Shown in pieces: positions 25,673 to 34,109 of a stretch of 59,602 bases of DNA. The notes under the pieces were generated by a model. It did not search any database and was not told where the DNA came from. It saw nothing but the letters and a program-made list of their open reading frames with translations. The DNA comes from JAVWPP01 sp036635835. GTDB lineage: Bacteria; Bacillota; Clostridia; TANB77; CAG-465. Made by a program: the position numbers and the translations under genes. The stretch is taken from positions 1-59,602 of the forward strand of contig JAVWPP010000003.1 of assembly GCA_036635835.1 (NCBI GenBank), written 5' to 3'. Position 1 is the first letter of the stretch. Every line of letters starts with the position of its first letter.

Positions 25673-26539
25673 ATGACAAAAAAAATACACTTAGTTATTA
25701 ACGATTTAGAAGAAACAAGATTGTTAGTTAAAGAAAATAAGATACAAGTAGACTTTTCAAAATACCCAAGTTTAGCAGCTCCATCTATATCTATTATGCA
25801 AGGAATACAAACTAAAATTCTATATCATGGATTAGTTGGTTTTCATGGAATACCAGATATTTTATCTGCTTCTTTTATAAATGAACTAGATTTAAAACAA
25901 ACAGCAGAGTTAATTAAATATTCTAATACTCCAACTTTATCTATTCATTTAGGAGATAATATAGATAAAGTATCTCAAGATGAGATGCTAAATATTTTAC
26001 AGAAGAATGTTAAGTTTGTGCAAGACATGCTTGTAACAGATAATATTAGATATATTTCTTTAGAAAATATGGAGTTAAATAGTCCTAAAGAATGCGTAGA
26101 TCCGCTATTTATATCTAATGCTATTAAAGTTACTAGCTGCAACTTACTGCTAGATACAGCGCATGCAACAATATCCGCAAATACTTTAGGTATGCCGGTT
26201 TATGAATATTTGGACTTATTGCCTTTAGATAAAGTTAAGGAAGTTCACTTTTCCGGAACTAAACATGCAGACGGTAAGATATATTCCCACATTAGAGCAA
26301 GAAAGCATGATTATGAGTTGCTAGAATATGTACTAAAACGTACTACACCAGAATTTTTAACTTTAGAATATGGCACTCCTAAATACAAGCTTAGAGTAAA
26401 TCCAAACAGAACTAAATTTAGTTTAAGTTTGCCTAGAGTTGCTTATGCAGAAATAAACGAAAGCGCTATACAAGAATTACTTTCTCAGTATAACTATATT
26501 TTAAATTTACTAAATAAACTAGGTTATACACGATATTAA
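25673..26539 (+). CDS. DUF692-like TIM-barrel protein
   Basis: A 288-residue protein that fits the DUF692 (MbnB/TglH type) TIM barrel. Candidate metal ligands appear in the expected order: His92 in SIHLG, Glu131-Asn132 in LENME, Asp161 and His164 in LLDTAHA, His192 in VHFSG, His212-Asp213 in KHDYELL and Glu232 in LEYG. DUF692 enzymes are multinuclear iron oxidases that modify Cys in peptide natural products, but many are orphans. No precursor peptide or partner protein is adjacent, so the substrate is unknown. GGAGGTG lies eight bases before the ATG. One of the few plus-strand genes. Confidence 0.65.
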   Translation: MTKKIHLVINDLEETRLLVKENKIQVDFSKYPSLAAPSISIMQGIQTKILYHGLVGFHGIPDILSASFINELDLKQTAELIKYSNTPTLSIHLGDNIDKVSQDEMLNILQKNVKFVQDMLVTDNIRYISLENMELNSPKECVDPLFISNAIKVTSCNLLLDTAHATISANTLGMPVYEYLDLLPLDKVKEVHFSGTKHADGKIYSHIRARKHDYELLEYVLKRTTPEFLTLEYGTPKYKLRVNPNRTKFSLSLPRVAYAEINESAIQELLSQYNYILNLLNKLGYTRY

Positions 26540-26566
26540 AAAGAAGACAAAAGTCTTCTTTTTTAT
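26539..26566. terminator. bidirectional terminator between 25673 and 26563 genes
   Basis: AAAAAGAAGAC and GTCTTCTTTTT form a perfect stem between two convergent genes. Confidence 0.88.
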
Positions 26567-27516
26567 TTTATCTTTATTTCTGTTGCAGCATTTGTGTATT
26601 TGCCCATAAATACTAAATCTATTTTTTTAGTTTCTATGTTTCTTCTGTTTCCAACAACTTTTTTCTCTTTATATATTGCAAGTATTATATTTGAATTATC
26701 TGCTTCTACTATGTTTTTAAGCATCTGACCATCCTCTGGATATACAAATGTATGACCTTTTTCTGATCTTATTCTTATTTTTAATATGTATTCTTTTTGT
26801 TTTATCTTTATATCTACAAGTGTTCCACCCTTTACTTTTTTAATCCATAGGTCCTTTATTTTAGCTCCGCTATACGTAGCAAATATATACTGCTGATCTT
26901 TTAAAAGTAGATTTAAAAAAAATCCTCTTATATTTATTTTTTTACAAATTGGTATCTTAGCTATTGCAAAAACTAAATTTGTTTTCATCCCTTTATATAC
27001 GCCGTTTTGTATTTTATTAGACTGGGCCCATATATACTTTTCCGGAAAAGAAGTCCCAGAATCTCCTTCTATGTATGTTGTTCCTCCTGTGAAAGATATT
27101 TTTTCTTTGTTTATGTATATATATCCTTCGTTTGTGCTATGCAGAGTAAATAGGCCATGCCTGCACGGCAAGTATTTTACTTTTGCAAATGGTCCCATTA
27201 TGTCGTACTTACAAGGAACTCTATCTTTAAATTCTACTTTTCCTACTAGATTAATTTCTTCTGTTTGTATGTTTAAAGACACTTTGTCTAAAGAAAAATA
27301 TGAGTCTTTTATAACCACAGCAAATGGGTCTGTGCATAGTTTAAAGTCTTCTGCAGGGTATTTTATATATACTGGCTTTTTAGAAATGTTATCGAAAACC
27401 TGTATAAATGCATGCGGATTTTTGGGATCGTTAGATATTCCAATTATTATTACTAAATTTGTGCTTGTTTCTTTATTTACTATTCTATAATACCAACCTA
27501 AAAATTTGTTTTTCAT
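26563..27516 (-). CDS. tocopherol-cyclase-like protein
   Basis: A 317-residue protein with the signature GGTTYIEGDSGTSFPEKYIW near the middle followed by AQSNKI. It corresponds to the EKDWG-SFP-WIW-Q-N motif of tocopherol cyclase-like proteins (PF14249), found in many Bacillota that make no tocopherol. No signal peptide; beta-rich overall. The substrate in this group is unknown, perhaps a lipid or isoprenoid. CAGGTGAT precedes the ATG. Convergent with the DUF692-like gene. Confidence 0.78.
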   Translation of the reverse strand: MKNKFLGWYYRIVNKETSTNLVIIIGISNDPKNPHAFIQVFDNISKKPVYIKYPAEDFKLCTDPFAVVIKDSYFSLDKVSLNIQTEEINLVGKVEFKDRVPCKYDIMGPFAKVKYLPCRHGLFTLHSTNEGYIYINKEKISFTGGTTYIEGDSGTSFPEKYIWAQSNKIQNGVYKGMKTNLVFAIAKIPICKKINIRGFFLNLLLKDQQYIFATYSGAKIKDLWIKKVKGGTLVDIKIKQKEYILKIRIRSEKGHTFVYPEDGQMLKNIVEADNSNIILAIYKEKKVVGNRRNIETKKIDLVFMGKYTNAATEIKIK

Positions 27517-27569
27517 TCTATCACCTGTATATATTATTAGCTAAATAAAGTAAAATATGCAGAGCATAA

Positions 27570-27592
27570 AAAAAAGCAGATGTTATCTGCTA
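27570..27592 (-). terminator. terminator after metallophosphatase gene
   Basis: AGCAGAT and ATCTGCT pair around a 3-4 base loop, followed by eight T on the minus strand. Confidence 0.88.
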
Positions 27593-28291
27593 ATTTGTAA
27601 GTTTAATTGGTGTAAAGTCTGTGTAATCTACACTTACCATTTTATAATTTATATCTTCTATTATGCCTTCTTTTATTGAAAAATGACCTGCTCCATGTAA
27701 ATGTCCATATATGCATACTTCTATTTTATCTTTGTACATGCTTAAAACTTCTTGAAATGGTTTTTGAAATGGTGGAAAATGCATTACAACAATTATCTTT
27801 TTATCTTCTCCGAATTTTTGTATTCCATCTTTTATAGACAGCTCTAATCTTATTGCTTCTCTTGCATAGATTTTATCGTTATCTAAATTTTCCGCTTCGT
27901 TATCTACTTTGCCCCATCCTCTAGTTCCAGCTATTATATATCCACAAGCTTCGTATGAGTTATTGTGTAGTACTTCTATTGTATTAAAATTATTTTCTTT
28001 TAGAAAGTTATCTATTTTTGTTTTTGTTGTAAAAAAGAAATCATGGTTTCCTTTTAAGATTATTTTTTTACCAGGTAAACTATCTAAATATTTAAAATCT
28101 TCATACGCTTCTTCTAGTTTATTAGCCCAAGAAATATCTCCAGCAATTATAACAGTATCTTCGTCTTTAATTACTTTAGTCCAATTTTCTTTAATTTTTT
28201 CTACGTAGTTATGCCAAACGGGCCCAAAGACTTCCATTGATTTGTTCTCAGACAAGCTTAAATGCACATCTGAAATACCGTAAATTGCCAA
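27590..28291 (-). CDS. calcineurin-like metallophosphatase
   Basis: A 233-residue metallophosphoesterase. The metal-binding motifs are in order: DVHLS (Asp8, His10), GDISW, GNHDFF, MHFPP and GHLHG. Similar clostridial proteins are annotated only as metallophosphatase; the substrate is unknown. It starts with TTG six bases after AGGAGGGG; no ATG is available at that place. It lies 16 bases after tsaD and shares its transcript, ending at the terminator at 27570. Confidence 0.9.
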   Translation of the reverse strand: MAIYGISDVHLSLSENKSMEVFGPVWHNYVEKIKENWTKVIKDEDTVIIAGDISWANKLEEAYEDFKYLDSLPGKKIILKGNHDFFFTTKTKIDNFLKENNFNTIEVLHNNSYEACGYIIAGTRGWGKVDNEAENLDNDKIYAREAIRLELSIKDGIQKFGEDKKIIVVMHFPPFQKPFQEVLSMYKDKIEVCIYGHLHGAGHFSIKEGIIEDINYKMVSVDYTDFTPIKLTN

Positions 28292-28307
28292 ATATATCCC
28301 CTCCTTT

Positions 28308-29306
28308 TTAGAATTTATGCTCGCCTAATTTTAAATTAGCTACTGCATTTAAATCTTCTTTTGCAAAATATCCTTCTACAAAATTATAATATCCTGCACT
28401 ACCTATCATGGCTGCATTATCTGTGCAATATTTTAAATCTGGTATGTATGCTTTATATCCATTATTTGTTGCTGTTTCAACAAATTTTTTTCTAAGTACT
28501 CTATTTGCAGATACTCCACCTGCTATAACTATTTTATCTACATTTTTTTGTTTCATAGCTTCCATTGCGTTATGTATAAGCACATCTGTTACATTTTCTT
28601 CAAAACTTGCGCACATGTCTGCTACTCTTAAATTTTCTTTTTCTTTATGTGCTATGTTTAAAACTGCTGTTTTTACTCCACTAAAACTGAAGTCTAAGTT
28701 ATCAAATTTCGTTGTTGGTAACTTATATGTTGGTTTACCTTCTTCCGCTTTTTTGCTTACTAGTGGTCCTCCTGGATATGTGAATCCTAGTACTCTAGCA
28801 ACTTTATCAAAAGCTTCTCCTACGGCGTCATCTCTTGTTTTAGCTAATATTTCAAACTTGCAGTAATCTTCTACATACACTATGTGGCTATGTCCGCCAG
28901 ACACAACTAAAGCCATATACGGTGGTTTTAACTCCGGATATGTTATGTAGTTTGCTGCTATATGTCCTTCTATGTGATGAACTGGTACAAGTGGTATTCC
29001 AAGCCCGTATGCTAAAGATTTTGCATATGCAACGCCTACAAGTAGTGCTCCTATAAGGCCAGGACCATATGTTACGCATATAAAGTCTAGGTCTTTAAAT
29101 GTAATTTTTGCTTCTGTTAGCGCTTCTTCTACTACCATTGATATGTTTTGTACATGGTGCCTTGATGCGATTTCTGGAACTACTCCGCCAAATTGTTTGT
29201 GTATATCTATTTGTGTTGATATAATATTTGACATAACTTCTCTTCCATCTTTTAATATTGCGCAAGCTGTTTCATCGCAGCTAGATTCTATACTTAATCC
29301 TATCAT
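28308..29306 (-). CDS. tsaD: tRNA threonylcarbamoyladenosine synthase TsaD
   Basis: A 332-residue ASKHA-fold protein that, with TsaB and TsaE, transfers threonylcarbamoyl to A37 of tRNAs reading ANN codons. Seen: the N-terminal IESSCDETACAI, the metal-binding HHIEGH, VSGGHSHIVYV, GPLVSKKAEEG, DFSFSGVKTAV and IAGGVSANRVLR. Length is normal. TsaB and TsaE are not in the window. AAAGGA precedes the ATG. The leader contains element copy D and its A-rich tail. Confidence 0.96.
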   Translation of the reverse strand: MIGLSIESSCDETACAILKDGREVMSNIISTQIDIHKQFGGVVPEIASRHHVQNISMVVEEALTEAKITFKDLDFICVTYGPGLIGALLVGVAYAKSLAYGLGIPLVPVHHIEGHIAANYITYPELKPPYMALVVSGGHSHIVYVEDYCKFEILAKTRDDAVGEAFDKVARVLGFTYPGGPLVSKKAEEGKPTYKLPTTKFDNLDFSFSGVKTAVLNIAHKEKENLRVADMCASFEENVTDVLIHNAMEAMKQKNVDKIVIAGGVSANRVLRKKFVETATNNGYKAYIPDLKYCTDNAAMIGSAGYYNFVEGYFAKEDLNAVANLKLGEHKF

Positions 29307-29315
29307 ATTTATTCC

Positions 29316-29361
29316 TTTCTTTTATTTTTATTTTTATTTTTATTTTTATTCTTATTCTTTT
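29316..29361 (-). repeat. A-rich tail of element copy D
   Basis: Minus strand: AAAAAT units and AAGAAT variants between the element at 29362 and the tsaD ribosome binding site. Confidence 0.82.
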
Positions 29362-29431
29362 AAAACATATAAGCAACTTTATTCTCATTACCTATATTTC
29401 CGTATCTAGATAGGTATGCTTTATATGTTTT
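29362..29431 (-). repeat. dispersed 70-bp structured element, copy D
   Basis: Minus strand: begins AAAACATATAAAGC and ends GCTTATATGTTTT, an almost perfect closing stem. Core CTAGATACGGAAATATAGG pairs through CCTAT/ATAGG. The inner GAGAATAAAGTTGCTT keeps pairing by a G.U. This is the best-paired copy. It forms the tsaD leader. Confidence 0.9.
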
Positions 29432-29433
29432 TT

Positions 29434-29500
29434 TATATTATTTATATTATTTATATTATTTATATTATTTATATTATTTATATTATTTATATTATTTATA
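29434..29500. repeat. 9-bp tandem repeat upstream of element copy D
   Basis: About seven tandem copies of the 9-bp unit TTATATTAT between the stop of the site-2 protease gene and the element. On the minus strand each unit offers a TATAAA-like -10, so the array could act as a cluster of weak promoters for tsaD. Copy number may vary between strains. Confidence 0.85.
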
Positions 29501-29502
29501 TA

Positions 29503-30150
29503 CTACAAAATAAAATTAATTAACATATACATTAAATTCATAAATGGTTGCATTATATATACATGCATATTTGTAACTAACATTACTATTATTATTACAA
29601 ATGAATATTTTTCTAGCATAAATTCTAACTCTCTAAACTTATATGGCAAGAAGTAAAATAAAATTTTAGCGCCGTCAAATGGAGGTATTGGTAGCATATT
29701 AAATATACCAAATACAATGTTCATTTGAATTGTTTGAGCAAATATCCCTATGAATATTTGACCTGATGCACCATTGCCTATCATATCTAAAATTCCAGTT
29801 ACCGCAAATATTTTTAACAATATTGTAAGAAGTATAGCAAGAAGTATATTAGATAACGGACCTGCAAATGCTGTTAACATCATACCTTTAGCCGGATTTT
29901 TAAAATTTCTAGTATTAACTTCTACAGGTTTTCCCCATCCAAAGCCAACTAAAGCTAAACTTATAAACCCAAACCAATCTATATGCGCAAAAGGTGAAAT
30001 TGTAAGCCTACCTTGATTTTTTTGACTTAAATCTCCTAACTTATATGCAACAAAAGCATGTGCAAATTCATGAATTGCCATTGATATTATAATAGCTGGA
30101 AGCACATACAAAAAGCTTATTATAGCTTGCGTTGAAAAATCCCCTAACAT
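29503..30150 (-). CDS. site-2 protease family (M50) membrane protein
   Basis: A 215-residue intramembrane metalloprotease-like protein of the short M50B group (YwhC/YdiL-like). The zinc motif HEFAHA lies near residue 27, and the second conserved site NMLPIPPFDGAK near 155 carries the Asp ligand. About five to six transmembrane helices. Substrate unknown. AGGAGTG precedes the ATG; monocistronic with a good promoter. The 9-bp tandem repeat begins three bases beyond its stop. Confidence 0.92.
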   Translation of the reverse strand: MLGDFSTQAIISFLYVLPAIIISMAIHEFAHAFVAYKLGDLSQKNQGRLTISPFAHIDWFGFISLALVGFGWGKPVEVNTRNFKNPAKGMMLTAFAGPLSNILLAILLTILLKIFAVTGILDMIGNGASGQIFIGIFAQTIQMNIVFGIFNMLPIPPFDGAKILFYFLPYKFRELEFMLEKYSFVIIIVMLVTNMHVYIMQPFMNLMYMLINFIL

Positions 30151-30177
30151 TTAATCACTCCTAATCTTTCTTTTTAT

Positions 30178-30206
30178 ATTATATCAAAGTGATTGCTTTT
30201 TGTAAA
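30178..30206 (-). promoter_or_regulatory. promoter for 29503-30150
   Basis: TTTACA at 30201-30206 and TATAAT at 30178-30183 with a 17-base spacer. Confidence 0.83.
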
Positions 30207-30287
30207 GTAAATACCTTAAAGAGACATAATATTTCACATTTTTTAAGCTACTTTGCTTGTATTTATTTGTTTTTTGTATTTTAAACA

Positions 30288-30318
30288 GAAAAAAACACTA
30301 TATTTACTATAGTGTTTT
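30288..30318 (-). terminator. terminator after 30356-30844
   Basis: AAAAACACTAT and ATAGTGTTTTT form a perfect stem with T runs on both strands. Confidence 0.85.
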
Positions 30319-30355
30319 TACTTTATACAAAATATCTTAATTCTAAGTTTTTTGT

Positions 30356-30844
30356 TTATACTTCAAGCTTTAAGCCTTTTACTTTGCATGAGCTTTTATT
30401 ATATTTTTTTGGAATATATACTATAACTAAATTATAGCATATTATTTTATCATATTGCATTGATGGTTCATCTCTTGATCTAAAAAGAATATATATTTCT
30501 TCTTTTGAAAAATTATTTATTGTTTCCACATTATTTGTTGTATAGATTAGATATTCGCTGTCATACTTTTTTTTGTAATGTTTATAGCCTGATTCGTATT
30601 CAACTTGGTCATATGATCCAATTGGTTTCAATATATTTTTTTCTTTTGAAAACATCTTACTTTCTCTTGTTATTTGTAACATGTTAGTTTGTTGTTTATC
30701 TGCTTTTTTACATTTGATTTCATCATCATTTAATGCATAATCTAATTTTTCTTCAATTTCATTTAATTGATCTTCTGAAAATACATTAGCTTGTGCTAAA
30801 ATATTTTTTATATTATCCATAAATAATGGTGTTAAATTTGACAT
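30356..30844 (-). CDS. unrecognised 162-aa protein
   Basis: No family recognised. The N-terminal third is helical and acidic (EDQLNEIEEKLDYALNDDE); the C-terminal half is beta-rich with several Tyr and Lys. No signal or membrane segment. The ATG was chosen with GGAG nine bases upstream; a TTG five codons earlier is the alternative. It stands alone with a perfect consensus promoter and its own terminator, so it is likely strongly expressed. The Ser/Lys-rich, Cys-poor sequence gives no further clue. Confidence 0.7.
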   Translation of the reverse strand: MSNLTPLFMDNIKNILAQANVFSEDQLNEIEEKLDYALNDDEIKCKKADKQQTNMLQITRESKMFSKEKNILKPIGSYDQVEYESGYKHYKKKYDSEYLIYTTNNVETINNFSKEEIYILFRSRDEPSMQYDKIICYNLVIVYIPKKYNKSSCKVKGLKLEV

Positions 30845-30899
30845 ACCATCACACTCCAAAAATAATTATTTTTTGGGCTTTTGTTCATTCTCTTTTTCT

Positions 30900-30928
30900 A
30901 TTATATCAAAAAAATGAGCAAATGTCAA
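30900..30928 (-). promoter_or_regulatory. promoter for 30356-30844
   Basis: TTGACA at 30923-30928 and TATAAT at 30900-30905 with a 17-base spacer. The -35 directly abuts the T run of the lysS terminator. Confidence 0.88.
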
Positions 30929-30957
30929 AAAAAAGGGCTAACACTGCTGTTAGCCAC
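30927..30957 (-). terminator. lysS terminator
   Basis: GGCTAACAG and CTGTTAGCC type stem followed on the minus strand by eight T. Confidence 0.88.
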
Positions 30958-30963
30958 CTTTTA

Positions 30964-32490
30964 TTATTTATTTATTGGTTTCATAGTTGGGAATAATAGT
31001 ACATCTCTTATTGAGTACTGGTTAGTAAGTAACATTATTAATCTGTCTACTCCTATTCCAAGTCCGCCTGTTGGTGGCATACCATATTCTAAACTATTTA
31101 TGAAATCTTCGTCTATATCATTAGCTTCATCATTTCCATTTTCTCTTTCTTTTAATTGTTCCATAAATCTTTCTCTTTGATCTATTGGATCATTTAATTC
31201 TGAGTATGCATTTCCGTATTCTCTTCCGCCTATAAAGAATTCAAATCTTTCTGTTAATCTACCGTCTGTTGGTTTCTTTTTTGTTAAATGAGAAACTTCA
31301 ATTGGATAATCATATATAAATGTTGGCTGAATTAAAGTATCTTCTACTTTTTCTTCAAACAATGTATTTAATACATATCCCCATGAAAGTGTATCTGCTA
31401 CTTCAATACCTATGCTTTTTGCTGCATTTCTAGCTTCTTCATCTGTGTTTATAGCTAGCATATCTATTCCTGTTACTTCTTTAACTGCATCTACCATAGT
31501 TATTCTCTTCCATGTTCCAGGTGTTAAATTAATTTCTGTTCCTTGGTAATCTATAACTGTTGTTCCGTTAACTTTTTCACATACTGTAGATATTAAATCT
31601 TCTGTTAAATTCATCATATCTATGTAATTTTCATATGATGCATAAAGCTCTATATTTGTGAATTCTGGATTATGTTTAACATCCATTCCTTCATTTCTAA
31701 ACATTCTGCCCATTTCGTAAACTTTGTTAAATCCACCTACAATTAATCTTTTTAAGAACAGTTCATTAGCTATTCTTAGATACATATCCATGTCTAGTGT
31801 ATTGTGGTGTGTAACAAATGGTCTTGCTAAAGCTCCACCTGCAACAACGTTTAATATTGGTGTGTCTACTTCTAGATATCCTAGATTATCTAAATAGTTT
31901 TTAATTTCTTTGATTATTTTACTTCTTTTTATAAAAGTATCTTTTACATCTGAATTAACTATTAAATCTACATATCTTTGTCTATATCTTAAATCTACAT
32001 CTTTTAGTCCATGCCATTTTTCTGGTAATGGTCTTAATGCTTTTGTAAGCAATGTTATTGCTGAAACTCTTATAGATACTTCTCCCATATGTGTTTTAAA
32101 TGTAGTTCCTTCTATTCCTACGATATCTCCGATATCATATTTTTTGAAGTCTTCGTAAGTTTCTTCACCTACTAAATCTTTTTTTACATATAGTTGTATT
32201 CTTCCTGTGCTGTCTTGTAAATCACAAAAACATACTTTACCGTGTCCACGTTTAGACATAAGTCTACCTGCTATTGACACAGTTTCAGGCTGAGTTTCTT
32301 CTCCTTCAACTGGGTCAACAAAATTATCTTTGATTGTTTTACTATCTGAAGTAACATTGTATTTTGTTATTTCGAATGGATCTTTTCCTGCTTCTTGTAA
32401 CTCTTTTAATTTTTCAATTCTTACTTCCATAAGTTTGTTTACATCTTCTAGAACTTCTTGTTCTTCGATGTTTTCTTGATCATTGTTCAT
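30964..32490 (-). CDS. lysS: lysyl-tRNA synthetase (class II)
   Basis: A 508-residue class II LysRS that charges tRNA-Lys. The N-terminal OB-fold anticodon-binding domain (about 60-170) includes SIAGRLMSKRGHGK. The catalytic core shows motif 2 in YEMGRMFRNEGMD and motif 3 in GMPPTGGLGIGVDRL near the C-terminus. Length is normal. No T-box leader is visible in the short upstream region, only a promoter. Confidence 0.97.
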   Translation of the reverse strand: MNNDQENIEEQEVLEDVNKLMEVRIEKLKELQEAGKDPFEITKYNVTSDSKTIKDNFVDPVEGEETQPETVSIAGRLMSKRGHGKVCFCDLQDSTGRIQLYVKKDLVGEETYEDFKKYDIGDIVGIEGTTFKTHMGEVSIRVSAITLLTKALRPLPEKWHGLKDVDLRYRQRYVDLIVNSDVKDTFIKRSKIIKEIKNYLDNLGYLEVDTPILNVVAGGALARPFVTHHNTLDMDMYLRIANELFLKRLIVGGFNKVYEMGRMFRNEGMDVKHNPEFTNIELYASYENYIDMMNLTEDLISTVCEKVNGTTVIDYQGTEINLTPGTWKRITMVDAVKEVTGIDMLAINTDEEARNAAKSIGIEVADTLSWGYVLNTLFEEKVEDTLIQPTFIYDYPIEVSHLTKKKPTDGRLTERFEFFIGGREYGNAYSELNDPIDQRERFMEQLKERENGNDEANDIDEDFINSLEYGMPPTGGLGIGVDRLIMLLTNQYSIRDVLLFPTMKPINK

Positions 32491-32520
32491 TTTATTTCCC
32501 CCATTTTTCGTATGTGTTTA

Positions 32521-32549
32521 ATTATATCACAAATGTAATGCAAAGTAAA
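32521..32549 (-). promoter_or_regulatory. lysS promoter
   Basis: TTTACT at 32544-32549 and TATAAT at 32521-32526 with a 17-base spacer. Confidence 0.8.
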
Positions 32550-32580
32550 CATAATTATATGTTTTTAGCACTACCTTAGT

Positions 32581-32625
32581 AAAAATTAGATATAAAAATT
32601 ATTGCTAATCTTTTATATCTAATCT
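32581..32625 (-). terminator. greA terminator
   Basis: TTAGATATAAAA and TTTTATATCTAA pair across a 13-base loop, followed by TTTTT on the minus strand. Confidence 0.8.
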
Positions 32626-32653
32626 AATTATTTATTTATATTTAAATTTAAAA

Positions 32654-33139
32654 CTATTTTCTTTTTATTGTAAGTATTTTATATTTAGCTATGCCTGCTG
32701 GAGTTTCTACTTCAACAACATCTCCCTTTTTCTTACCTATTATAGCTTTTCCAACTGGTGATTCATTTGATATTTTTCCAGCTGCTAAATCTACTTCTGT
32801 TGATCCTACAATTGAGTATTGTACTTCTTCATCAAATTCATAATCTTGAAGTGTAACTGTTACTCCAACACCAACAGTTTTTATTGATATTTGATCTTCA
32901 TCTACTACCTTTGCCATTTTTAATGTGTTTTCAAGTTCAATTATTTTACTTTCTAATTGTGCTTGTTCTTCTTTAGCATCGTCGTATTCTGAGTTTTCAG
33001 ATATATCTCCAAACTCTATTGCTGTTTTAATTCTTTCAGCAACTTCCATTCTTTTTTCGCCTTTTAAATATTCTAAATCTGCTTCTAATTTTTGGTGACC
33101 TGCTTCTGTCACTAATATTTGTCTGTTTTCTAATTCCAT
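32654..33139 (-). CDS. greA: transcription elongation factor GreA
   Basis: A 161-residue factor that rescues backtracked RNA polymerase. The N-terminal coiled coil carries the tip motif EFGDISENSEYDDAKEEQ with the acidic residues that reach the active site; the C-terminal domain has ISNESPVGKAIIGKKKGD. Length is typical. Separate transcription unit with a promoter at 33166-33194. Confidence 0.97.
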   Translation of the reverse strand: MELENRQILVTEAGHQKLEADLEYLKGEKRMEVAERIKTAIEFGDISENSEYDDAKEEQAQLESKIIELENTLKMAKVVDEDQISIKTVGVGVTVTLQDYEFDEEVQYSIVGSTEVDLAAGKISNESPVGKAIIGKKKGDVVEVETPAGIAKYKILTIKRK

Positions 33140-33165
33140 TTGTTTTCCTCCTTGTTATCTACAAC

Positions 33166-33194
33166 AATATACACAATATTTTTAATTTTGTCAA
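33166..33194 (-). promoter_or_regulatory. greA promoter
   Basis: TTGACA at 33189-33194 and TATATT at 33166-33171 with a 17-base spacer, starting just past the stop of the gene upstream. Confidence 0.87.
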
Positions 33195-33198
33195 GCAT

Positions 33199-34056
33199 TT
33201 ATTCTGCTATAGCTAATAGATACTGCGAAATGTAGAGCTCTTCTGCCAGTTTTGTGAGATTGTTTTCATACATACCAATTTTTTTTAATGTTTTTATATC
33301 ATCTTTGGCATAAAATTCATTTATTCTTGTAAGTAGTTTAAATCTCTCAATTTCAGATTCTTCTATATGATTAATATCATCTAGTATAACTGTTTTTTTT
33401 GACATTCTATATTTTGCTAACTCTAATACTGTATCTTTCATGTTTATTATTAAATTATATCCTGATAAATTAGTATTTTTTATATTTTTATTAGTTGATC
33501 CTAAGTCTTTATTTATTGATTTTATCATTTCATTTAACTTTTCTGTTTGAGAATATATGTCTACGCATTTATATTTCTTACTAAGTTCATAATATGTATT
33601 TATATCAATTTTTTCATTTGCTATTATTACTACTTTTATGTTAGAATCGTTTATTTTGTATCTATTTTTATAATCTACTAAAAGCTTATCTAAATATTTT
33701 AAAATACTAATTCCTTCTGTTTGTATATTTTTTGTTGCAAACAACTTTGTAATTTCTTTTGAGTATTTGTTTTTAATAATATCTTTACTAAGAATTATTT
33801 TATCTTCTTTGTTTACATTTGATTCAACTGTTTCTTTCAATTCATCTAATATTTTATTTAATCTCTTTTTATTGTACCAATTAAAATAATTTAATATATT
33901 TTTGTTTTTAACTTCTTTCTTATTTTCTATTAAATCCATGTACCAAATATACTTTTCAAGCATATTTTCTATTTGTAATGATTTAATACTATATTTCGTG
34001 CTACTTATGCACATATTATTGCTACTTAATGCAGCAACAAAAATAAATTTTGACAT
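33199..34056 (-). CDS. unrecognised 285-aa protein downstream of cdaA
   Basis: No family recognised with confidence. Residues 140-230 look Rossmann-like (KVVIIANEKIDINTYYELS, then CVDIYSQ, and a helix), and the end is helical. No signal or membrane segment. It follows cdaA by about 50 bases and is probably cotranscribed with it, taking the place where cdaR and glmM lie in most Bacillota. Very Lys/Asn/Ile-rich. AAGGTGG precedes the ATG. A role in c-di-AMP control is only a guess from position. Confidence 0.68.
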   Translation of the reverse strand: MSKFIFVAALSSNNMCISSTKYSIKSLQIENMLEKYIWYMDLIENKKEVKNKNILNYFNWYNKKRLNKILDELKETVESNVNKEDKIILSKDIIKNKYSKEITKLFATKNIQTEGISILKYLDKLLVDYKNRYKINDSNIKVVIIANEKIDINTYYELSKKYKCVDIYSQTEKLNEMIKSINKDLGSTNKNIKNTNLSGYNLIINMKDTVLELAKYRMSKKTVILDDINHIEESEIERFKLLTRINEFYAKDDIKTLKKIGMYENNLTKLAEELYISQYLLAIAE

Positions 34057-34109
34057 ATTTTATTCCACCTTTATATGGAATGTATATGCCAAAAATTTTA
34101 TTTTATTAA

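Noticed and set aside
32491..32653. T-box leader before lysS or glyS
   Set aside because: No T-box sequence or specifier stem is visible; the leaders are too short.
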